Origin: Streptococcus vestibularis ATCC 49124
GTDB lineage: Bacteria > Bacillota > Bacilli > Lactobacillales > Streptococcaceae
Assembly (NCBI RefSeq): GCF_000188295.1
Contig: NZ_GL831112.1
Span: 913,448-928,570 of the forward strand
Length of the DNA stretch: 15,123 nucleotides
Direction: 5' to 3'
Positions 7,763 to 13,564 of the stretch are shown here, piece after piece (positions within the stretch are counted from its first letter, which is position 1; each line of letters begins with the position of its first letter). The notes beneath the pieces were generated by a model. That model was not told the origin of the DNA. It did not search any database and worked only from the letters and a program-made list of their open reading frames with translations. A program made the translations under genes and the position numbers.

Positions 7763-8734
7763 ATGGTAAAACTTTCTAAAGAGACACATCTTGAGATGTT
7801 CACTAAAATGGAACGTATACGTGAATTCGATTCACGTATTAATAAATTAGTTCGTCGTGGTTTTGTTCAAGGAATGACTCACTTTTCAGTTGGTGAGGAA
7901 GCAGCCAACGTTGGGGCTGTTCAACACTTGAGCTATGACGATATCTTCTTTTCAAATCACCGTGGTCACGGACAATCTATTGCCCAAGACATGGATTTGA
8001 ATAAAATGATGGCGGAGCTTGCAGGTAAGGCGACAGGTGTTTCTAAGGGCCGTGGTGGTTCAATGCATTTGGCTGACTTTGAAAAAGGTAACTACGGAAC
8101 TAACGGTATTGTTGGTGGTGGTTATGCTCTTGCCGTAGGTGCAGCTCTTACTCAACAGTACAAAGAAACTGGGAATATCGTTGTTGCCTTTTCAGGTGAT
8201 GGCGCTACTAATGAAGGTTCATTCCATGAGTCAGTCAATATGGCGGCTACTTGGAAATTGCCTGTTATCTTCTTTATCATCAATAACCGTTATGGTATCT
8301 CAATGGATATTCATAGAGCTACCAACACTCCTCACTTGTATACACGTGCAGAAGCCTATGGTATCCCTGGATTCTACTGTGAAGATGGTAACGATGTTTT
8401 GGCTGTATACGAAACAATGGGCAAGGCTGTTGAGCATGTCCGTGGTGGCAACGGTCCCGCTATCGTTGAGGTAGAATCTTACCGTTGGTTTGGTCACTCA
8501 ACTGCTGATGCGGGTGTTTACCGTACTAAGGAAGAAGTTGACGAGTGGAAGAACAACAACGACCCAATTATTAAATACCGTGATTATCTCGTTTCTGAAA
8601 ATATCGCAAGCGCTGAAGAGTTAGATGCTATCCAAAGCCAAGTCAAGGCTGAGGTTGATTCAGCTTATGAGTTCGCCCAAAATAGCCCAGATCCAGAACT
8701 TTCAGTTGCCTTTGAAGATGTATGGGTAGACTAA
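7763..8734 (+). CDS. pdhA: Pyruvate dehydrogenase E1 component, alpha subunit
   Basis: A 323-residue thiamine diphosphate enzyme subunit. With the beta subunit it decarboxylates pyruvate and passes the acetyl group to lipoyl-lysine on E2. The cofactor-binding motif runs from G145-D-G147 to N174-N175. The HRGHG stretch (66-70) and YRWFGHS near the C-terminus are typical of the family. The frame opens earlier at 7730, but the ATG at 7763 has GAGGAG six bases upstream and gives the usual streptococcal N-terminus. It is the first gene of the cluster; pdhB follows after 24 bases. The subunit is of the short acetoin-dehydrogenase-like type (often annotated acoA). With matching E2 and E3, pyruvate is the likelier substrate, but acetoin cannot be excluded from sequence. 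Confidence 0.93.
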   Translation: MVKLSKETHLEMFTKMERIREFDSRINKLVRRGFVQGMTHFSVGEEAANVGAVQHLSYDDIFFSNHRGHGQSIAQDMDLNKMMAELAGKATGVSKGRGGSMHLADFEKGNYGTNGIVGGGYALAVGAALTQQYKETGNIVVAFSGDGATNEGSFHESVNMAATWKLPVIFFIINNRYGISMDIHRATNTPHLYTRAEAYGIPGFYCEDGNDVLAVYETMGKAVEHVRGGNGPAIVEVESYRWFGHSTADAGVYRTKEEVDEWKNNNDPIIKYRDYLVSENIASAEELDAIQSQVKAEVDSAYEFAQNSPDPELSVAFEDVWVD

Positions 8735-8758
8735 AGAGAAAGGTTGAGGAATACAAGT

Positions 8759-9757
8759 ATGAGTGAAACAAAATTGATGGCCTTGCGTGAGGCAGTAAAC
8801 CTTGCCATGAGCGAGGAAATGCGTAAAGACGAAAACATCTTCCTTATGGGTGAAGATGTTGGTATCTATGGTGGTGACTTCGGTACTTCAGTTGGTATGT
8901 TGGCAGAATTTGGTGAAAAACGTGTTAAAGATACACCAATTTCAGAGGCAGCTATCGCTGGTGCAGCTGTTGGGTCTGCCATTACAGGTCTTCGTCCAAT
9001 CGTTGACTTGACTTTCATGGACTTCATTACGATTGCCCTTGACGCTATCGTTAATAATGGTGCAAAAAACAACTACATGTTTGGTGGTGGTTTGAAGACT
9101 CCTGTAACTTTCCGTGTAGCCTCTGGTTCAGGGATTGGTTCTGCGGCACAACACTCACAATCTCTTGAGTCATGGTTGACTCACATTCCAGGGATTAAAG
9201 TCGTTGCTCCAGGTAATGCTAACGACGCTAAAGGTCTTTTGAAATCTGCTATTCAAGATAATAACATTGTTATTTTCATGGAACCAAAAGCACTTTACGG
9301 TAAGAAAGAGGAAGTGACACAAGACCCTGATTTCTACATTCCACTTGGAAAAGGTGAAATCAAGCGTGAAGGAACTGACCTTACTATTGTCACATATGGT
9401 CGTATGTTGGAACGTGTTCTTAAGGCGGCTGAAGAAGTGACTGAACAAGGTATTAATGTTGAGGTCGTTGACCCTCGTACTCTCGTTCCACTTGATAAGG
9501 ACTTGATTTTCGAGTCAGTTAAGAAGACTGGTAAACTGATGTTGGTCAATGATGCATATAAGACTGGTGGATTCATCGGTGAGATCGCTGCTATGGTTAC
9601 TGAAAGTGAAGCATTTGATTACCTCGACCACCCAATTGTACGTTTGGCAAGTGAAGATGTGCCTGTACCTTATGCGCGTGTCTTGGAACAAGCGGTTCTT
9701 CCAGATGTTGAAAAGATTAAGGCTGCTATTATCAAGATGGCCAATAAAGGAAACTAA
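8759..9757 (+). CDS. pdhB: Pyruvate dehydrogenase E1 component, beta subunit
   Basis: A 332-residue transketolase-like subunit completing the E1 heterotetramer. The N-terminal pyrimidine-binding domain (about 1-180) holds the GEDVG, PISE (60-63) and FMDF motifs. The C-terminal domain (about 195-320) holds the DPRTLVPLD stretch and is expected to help bind the E2 subunit-binding domain. A TTG five codons upstream is in frame, but the ATG at 8759 has GAGGA eight bases upstream and gives the standard N-terminus. It sits 24 bases after pdhA, so translation is probably coupled. A 229-base gap with a hairpin, a possible promoter and a structured leader separates it from pdhC. Confidence 0.94.
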   Translation: MSETKLMALREAVNLAMSEEMRKDENIFLMGEDVGIYGGDFGTSVGMLAEFGEKRVKDTPISEAAIAGAAVGSAITGLRPIVDLTFMDFITIALDAIVNNGAKNNYMFGGGLKTPVTFRVASGSGIGSAAQHSQSLESWLTHIPGIKVVAPGNANDAKGLLKSAIQDNNIVIFMEPKALYGKKEEVTQDPDFYIPLGKGEIKREGTDLTIVTYGRMLERVLKAAEEVTEQGINVEVVDPRTLVPLDKDLIFESVKKTGKLMLVNDAYKTGGFIGEIAAMVTESEAFDYLDHPIVRLASEDVPVPYARVLEQAVLPDVEKIKAAIIKMANKGN

Positions 9758-9761
9758 CTTT

Positions 9762-9792
9762 CTAGCGACGGTTAAGTGATATGTCTCGCTAG
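9762..9792 (+). other. Hairpin behind pdhB
   Basis: CTAGCGA (9762-9768) pairs perfectly with TCGCTAG (9786-9792) around a 17-base loop, four bases after the pdhB stop. No T-run follows directly, so it is at most a weak terminator. It may instead protect the 3' end of a pdhAB message or mark an RNA processing site. Confidence 0.4.
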
Positions 9793-9810
9793 TAAAATGT
9801 GTTTCTTGTT

Positions 9811-9839
9811 TTAACTGTGAGAGTATCGGAAAATATAAT
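9811..9839 (+). promoter_or_regulatory. Candidate internal promoter for pdhC
   Basis: TTAACT (9811-9816) and a perfect TATAAT (9834-9839) are spaced by exactly 17 bases. The start would be near 9846, which would place AAAGGAG (9849-9855) almost at the 5' end of the RNA and make the structured element that follows the whole 5' leader of pdhC. The copy before pdhD has only a weak TAAAAT (11404-11409). Confidence 0.5.
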
Positions 9840-9845
9840 TTAAAG

Positions 9846-9986
9846 TAGAAAGGAGAGGGCGAACCAGAGGGTGTAACTGAACCCGAGCGGAAAGCTTGGA
9901 AAATAGACCGTCCGTCTACGTCAGTAAGCTGACGTGTCGGTCGCCTAATTTTCAGTCGCTTTCTGGTCGCTCTTGGTATCTTATAA
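9846..9986 (+). promoter_or_regulatory. Structured leader of pdhC with remote Shine-Dalgarno (copy 1)
   Basis: A strong AAAGGAG lies at 9849-9855, but the pdhC ATG is 131 bases further on and has no ribosome binding site of its own. Hand folding gives a three-way junction. P1 is 9855-9865 with 9965-9974 (one bulged A). P2 is GGGT 9869-9872 with ACCC 9881-9884 (8-base loop). P3 is 9890-9895 with 9958-9963. P4 is 9899-9906 with 9945-9953 (one bulge). The arm ends in 9907-9910/9938-9941 and the hairpin 9918-9924/9929-9935 with a TAAG loop. P1 begins at the last G of the Shine-Dalgarno and ends 12 bases before the ATG. A second copy precedes pdhD with compensatory changes. The structure is well supported by this comparison; its role in initiation or regulation is inferred. 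Confidence 0.8.
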
Positions 9987-10241
9987 ATGGCTTTTGAGAT
10001 TATTATGCCAAAACTTGGTGTGGACATGCAGGAAGGCGAAATCATCGAGTGGAAGAAACAAGAGGGTGATGTGGTTAATGAGGGAGATATCCTTCTTGAA
10101 ATCATGTCAGATAAAACGAACATGGAACTTGAAGCAGAAGATTCTGGTGTTCTTTTGAAGATTACCCGTCAGGCTGGTGAAACTGTACCAGTTACTGAGG
10201 TTATTGGTTATATTGGAGCAGAAGGTGAAGTTGTGGCTGAT
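9987..10241 (+). repeat. Lipoyl-domain repeat, copy in pdhC
   Basis: Codons 1-85 of pdhC differ from codons 1-85 of pdhD at nine bases, all silent, so the two lipoyl domains are identical in protein. Similarity falls off at once in the linker behind. The upstream leader is also shared in structure, so the duplicated unit spans roughly 9846-10250. Confidence 0.95.
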
Positions 10242-11375
10242 AATGCTGCGAGCGCACCAGCTGCAGAAGCTGCTCTGCAAGTTGAAGAAGTTGCTACTGT
10301 GGAAGCAACTGTAGTAGCAGCAAAAACGAAAGCACCTGTCGTACACGAAGGTGGCAGAGTACGTGCAACACCTAAAGCACGTAAAGTAGCGCGTGAGTTG
10401 GGAATTGACATCGCTCAAGTTCAAGGAACTGGAGCAAAAGGTCGTGTTCATGCTGATGACGTTGAGAACTTTAAGGGTGCTCAACCTAAGGCAACTCCGT
10501 TGGCACGTAAGATTGCAGCGGACCTTGGTATTGATTTAGCTAGCGTATCTGGAACAGGCTTTGGTGGTAAGATTACTAAGGAAGACATCCTTGCAATCAG
10601 TGCCCCAGCCCAAGTTAAGGAAGCTGCAGCTGCACGTGTGGTTGAAGCTAAGCCAGAAAAAGTCTTGCCAGAAGGTGTGGAAGTTATCCCAATGTCTGCT
10701 ATGCGTAAGGCTATTTCGAAGGGAATGACGCACTCTTACTTAACTGCGCCAACCTTTACCCTTAACTACGATGTGGACATGACTAACCTTATGGCTCTTC
10801 GTAAGCAAGTCCTTGATCCAATCATGAATAAGACTGGCATGAAGGTGACCTTCACGGATTTGATTGGTTTGGCAGTTGTGCGTACTCTTATGAAAGAGGA
10901 ACACCGTTACCTTAATGCATCCTTGATTGATGATGCGCAAAATATCGAATTACACAAATTTGTTAATCTCGGTATTGCCGTTGGTCTCGATGATGGCTTG
11001 ATTGTGCCGGTCGTTCATGGTGCAGATAAGATGAGTTTGTCTGACTTTGTGGTGGCCTCTAAGGATGTCATCAAAAAAGCTCAGGCTGGTAAATTGAAGG
11101 CGGCAGAAATGTCAGGTTCAACCTTCTCTATCACTAATTTGGGAATGTTCGGAACCAAGTCATTTAATCCAATCATTAATCAACCAAACTCAGCCATCCT
11201 TGGTGTTTCAGCAACTATTCAGACACCGGTTGTTGTTGATGGTGAAGTTGTCGTACGTCCAATCATGGGACTATGCTTGACTATTGACCACCGTATTGTA
11301 GATGGTATGAATGGTGCCAAATTCATGGTTGATTTAAAACATTTGATTGAAAATCCAATGGAATTGTTGATTTAA
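9987..11375 (+). CDS. pdhC: Pyruvate dehydrogenase E2, dihydrolipoamide acetyltransferase
   Basis: The 462-residue core of the complex. It takes the acetyl group on lipoyl-lysine and hands it to CoA. Domains in order: lipoyl domain (1-80, with K43 in SDKTNME as the lipoylation site), Ala/Val-rich linker, a subunit-binding domain (about 124-161), a second subunit-binding domain (about 166-203), another flexible linker, and the catalytic acyltransferase domain (about 230-462) with the active-site motif D434-H435-R-I-V-D439-G. Two tandem subunit-binding domains are unusual; many bacterial PDH E2 proteins have one. The ATG at 9987 is fixed by identity of the following 85 residues to the start of pdhD, yet it has no nearby ribosome binding site. 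The first 255 bases repeat in pdhD with only silent changes. Confidence 0.95.
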   Translation: MAFEIIMPKLGVDMQEGEIIEWKKQEGDVVNEGDILLEIMSDKTNMELEAEDSGVLLKITRQAGETVPVTEVIGYIGAEGEVVADNAASAPAAEAALQVEEVATVEATVVAAKTKAPVVHEGGRVRATPKARKVARELGIDIAQVQGTGAKGRVHADDVENFKGAQPKATPLARKIAADLGIDLASVSGTGFGGKITKEDILAISAPAQVKEAAAARVVEAKPEKVLPEGVEVIPMSAMRKAISKGMTHSYLTAPTFTLNYDVDMTNLMALRKQVLDPIMNKTGMKVTFTDLIGLAVVRTLMKEEHRYLNASLIDDAQNIELHKFVNLGIAVGLDDGLIVPVVHGADKMSLSDFVVASKDVIKKAQAGKLKAAEMSGSTFSITNLGMFGTKSFNPIINQPNSAILGVSATIQTPVVVDGEVVVRPIMGLCLTIDHRIVDGMNGAKFMVDLKHLIENPMELLI

Positions 11376-11408
11376 GTAAAAAAATATCTGAAAACTGAAG
11401 TTTTAAAA

Positions 11409-11553
11409 TAGAAAGGAGAGGGCGTTAAAACGTTTGAGTCGATTTGAACTCGAACGAAATGCTTCGGAATTTAGATAGTTTTACTTGTGTGCAAGCACAC
11501 AAGTAAAACTCCTAAAATTCTGTCGCATTTTAGCGTTCTTAGTATCATAAAAT
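11409..11553 (+). promoter_or_regulatory. Structured leader of pdhD with remote Shine-Dalgarno (copy 2)
   Basis: This has the same plan as the pdhC leader. AAAGGAG (11412-11418) lies 135 bases before the ATG, with no ribosome binding site near the ATG. P1 is 11418-11430 with 11528-11540. P2 is 11431-11439 with 11448-11456 (8-base loop). P3 is 11456-11462 with 11525-11531, competing with the top of P1 for a few bases. P4 is 11467-11474 with 11512-11520, with the same bulged A as copy 1. The distal arm is a perfect 15-bp hairpin (11477-11491 with 11496-11510) with a CAAG loop. Sixteen bases at the 5' end (TAGAAAGGAGAGGGCG) are identical to copy 1, while most helix sequences differ but still pair. 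The 13 bases between P1 and the ATG resemble copy 1 (both contain GTATC). Confidence 0.8.
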
Positions 11554-11808
11554 ATGGCTTTTGAGATTATTATGCCTAAGCTTGGTGTGGACATGCAGGA
11601 AGGTGAAATCATCGAGTGGAAGAAACAAGAGGGTGATGTGGTTAATGAGGGGGATATTCTTCTTGAAATCATGTCAGATAAAACGAACATGGAACTTGAA
11701 GCAGAAGATTCTGGTGTTCTTTTGAAGATTACTCGTCAGGCTGGTGAAACTGTACCAGTTACTGAAGTTATCGGTTATATTGGAGCAGAGGGTGAAGTTG
11801 TGGCTGAT
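11554..11808 (+). repeat. Lipoyl-domain repeat, copy in pdhD
   Basis: Partner of the repeat at 9987-10241: nine silent base differences in 255 bases. Such near identity, beside a leader whose bases have diverged while its folding is kept, points to recent gene conversion of the coding part or to strong constraint on it. Confidence 0.95.
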
Positions 11809-13302
11809 AGCGCAGCTAGCGCACCTGTTGCAGAAGTAACTGCTCAATTAGAATCTGCTGGTCTTGAAGTTCCTAAAGCTCCTGCCCCAGCAGCTGCTGC
11901 AGAAAAAGCACCACTTGCTGACAATGAGTACGATATTATCGTTGTTGGTGGTGGTCCTGCTGGATACTATTCTGCCATTCGTGGAGCACAACTTGGTGGT
12001 AAGGTTGCTATCATTGAAAAATCTGAATTTGGTGGAACATGTTTGAATAAAGGATGTATTCCAACTAAGACCTACCTTAAAAATGCAGAAATCCTTGATG
12101 GGCTTAAGATTGCTGCAGGTCGTGGTATCAACCTAGCATCAACAAACTACACTATCGATATGGATAAAACGGTTGACTTTAAGAACTCTGTTGTTAAGAC
12201 CCTTACAGGTGGTGTGCAAGGTCTTCTGAAGGCTAATAAGGTAACTATTTTCAATGGTCTTGGTCAAGTTAACCCAGATAAGACTGTTACTATTGGCTCA
12301 GAAACAATCAAGGGACGTAATATCATCCTTGCAACTGGATCAAAAGTATCACGTATTAATATCCCTGGAATCGATTCACAACTTGTGATGACATCAGATG
12401 ATATTCTTGACTTACGTGAATTGCCTAAATCACTTGCTGTTATGGGTGGTGGTGTCGTTGGTATCGAACTTGGTCTTGTTTATGCTTCATACGGTGTAGA
12501 AGTAACTGTTGTTGAGATGGCTGACCGCATTATTCCAGCTATGGATAAAGAAGTGTCACTTGAACTTCAAAAAATCCTTGCTAAGAAGGGTATGAAGATC
12601 ATGACATCTGTCGGAGTTTCTGAGATTGTAGAAGCTAACAACCAATTGACCCTTAAACTCAATAATGGTGAAGAGATTGTAGCTGATCGCGCCCTTCTTT
12701 CAATCGGTCGTGTTCCTCAGTTGGATGGTCTTGAAAATCTTAACCTTGAATTAGACCGTGGTCGTATCAAAGTGAATGCTTATCAAGAAACATCAATCCC
12801 TGGTATCTATGCACCGGGTGATGTAAACGGAACTAAGATGCTTGCTCACGCTGCTTACCGTATGGGTGAAGTTGCAGCTGAGAATGCTATGCATGGTAAC
12901 GTTCGTAAGGCTCACCTTGACTACACACCAGCTGCTGTCTACACACACCCAGAAGTCGCAATGTGTGGTCTTACTGAAGAAGATGCACGCGCTAAATATG
13001 GTGATGTTCTCATTGGTAAATCAAGCTTTGCTGGTAATGGACGTGCTATTGCTTCAAACGAAGCTCAAGGTTTTGTTAAAGTCGTTGCAGATGCGAAGTA
13101 CCATGAAATCCTTGGTGTTCATATCATTGGACCGGCTGCAGCTGAGTTGATTAACGAAGCATCAACTATTATGGAAAATGAACTGACTGTAGATGAGCTC
13201 TTGCAATCTATCCATGGTCACCCAACTTTCTCTGAAAATATGTATGAAGCTTTTGCTGACGTACTTGGAGAAGCCATCCATAACCCACCAAAACGTAAAT
13301 AA
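11554..13302 (+). CDS. pdhD: Pyruvate dehydrogenase E3, lipoyl-domain dihydrolipoamide dehydrogenase
   Basis: A 582-residue flavoprotein that reoxidises dihydrolipoamide on E2 and passes electrons to NAD. An N-terminal lipoyl domain (1-80, K43) is followed by an Ala/Pro linker (about 88-122) and a full E3 of about 460 residues. The FAD-binding motif is VVGGGPAG (about 130-137). The redox disulfide is C163/C168 in GGTCLNKGCIP. The NAD-binding motif is MGGGVVGIELG in the middle. YAPGDVNG is the second FAD motif, and the catalytic pair H556/E561 is in HPTFSE. A lipoyl domain on E3 is known from streptococci and some other bacteria. The N-terminal 85 residues equal those of pdhC. It is the last gene of the cluster, with a strong terminator nine bases after the stop. 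Its start lacks a local ribosome binding site. Confidence 0.96.
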   Translation: MAFEIIMPKLGVDMQEGEIIEWKKQEGDVVNEGDILLEIMSDKTNMELEAEDSGVLLKITRQAGETVPVTEVIGYIGAEGEVVADSAASAPVAEVTAQLESAGLEVPKAPAPAAAAEKAPLADNEYDIIVVGGGPAGYYSAIRGAQLGGKVAIIEKSEFGGTCLNKGCIPTKTYLKNAEILDGLKIAAGRGINLASTNYTIDMDKTVDFKNSVVKTLTGGVQGLLKANKVTIFNGLGQVNPDKTVTIGSETIKGRNIILATGSKVSRINIPGIDSQLVMTSDDILDLRELPKSLAVMGGGVVGIELGLVYASYGVEVTVVEMADRIIPAMDKEVSLELQKILAKKGMKIMTSVGVSEIVEANNQLTLKLNNGEEIVADRALLSIGRVPQLDGLENLNLELDRGRIKVNAYQETSIPGIYAPGDVNGTKMLAHAAYRMGEVAAENAMHGNVRKAHLDYTPAAVYTHPEVAMCGLTEEDARAKYGDVLIGKSSFAGNGRAIASNEAQGFVKVVADAKYHEILGVHIIGPAAAELINEASTIMENELTVDELLQSIHGHPTFSENMYEAFADVLGEAIHNPPKRK

Positions 13303-13310
13303 GATAAATT

Positions 13311-13341
13311 AAATTCTCGGACAGATGTTCGGGAATTTTTT
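13311..13341 (+). terminator. Rho-independent terminator of the pdh cluster
   Basis: A hairpin of about 12 bp: 13311-13322 pairs with 13327-13338 with two G.U pairs and a 4-base loop, followed by T to 13341. It begins nine bases after the pdhD stop codon. Confidence 0.88.
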
Positions 13342-13501
13342 CAAATATTATCATTTGTATTTATTAAAAAATCGTTACGGATTTTCAATAGCTTTAAAGA
13401 AAAATACGAATAATAAGTTAAATAGTTTTCTATCAAGAAAGATAGTTTGTTTATGATTCTATAATATATCTATTTTATTTAGAAACTTTTTAATAATAAC
13501 C

Positions 13502-13530
13502 TTTCCATGAGAGTTTTTCTGTGGTAAAAT
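13502..13530 (+). promoter_or_regulatory. Candidate promoter of the GH25 gene
   Basis: TTTCCA (13502-13507) and TAAAAT (13525-13530) are spaced by 17 bases, and the -10 is extended by TGG. The start would be near 13537. The 160 bases before it are AT-rich with a small hairpin (CTATC/GATAG, about 13430-13446) and nothing else I can name. Confidence 0.5.
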
Positions 13531-13564
13531 GGTTCAAGTATTACAAATGCAAAAGGAAAGTTAA

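Noticed and set aside
9868..9895. T-box antiterminator-like sequence (AGGGTG...ACC) in the pdhC leader
   Set aside because: The copy before pdhD does not share these bases, there is no terminator behind it, and pdh genes are not T-box targets that I know of.
9873..9895. Hammerhead ribozyme core (CTGA and GAAA present in the leader)
   Set aside because: The second copy lacks the CTGA core, and only an impossible 2-base-loop stem fits between the two motifs.
9849..9986. Short leader peptide translated from the strong Shine-Dalgarno in the leaders
   Set aside because: Copy 1 offers only GTG-stop at a suitable distance and copy 2 a TTG frame of 14 codons. Nothing is conserved between them.
9515..10123. 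202-codon minus-strand ORF across the pdhB-pdhC gap
   Set aside because: It is antisense to both genes and the leader. Part of it recurs at 11481-11690 only because the lipoyl segment is duplicated.
11382..11396. CodY box before pdhD (AAATATCTGAAAACT)
   Set aside because: It has three mismatches to the 15-base consensus in AT-rich DNA, and no such site lies before pdhA or pdhC. Too weak to list.
11477..11510. Perfect 15-bp hairpin before pdhD as a transcription terminator
   Set aside because: It is followed by CCTAAAATTC, not a T-run, and it is the counterpart of the distal arm of the pdhC leader, so it belongs to the structured leader.
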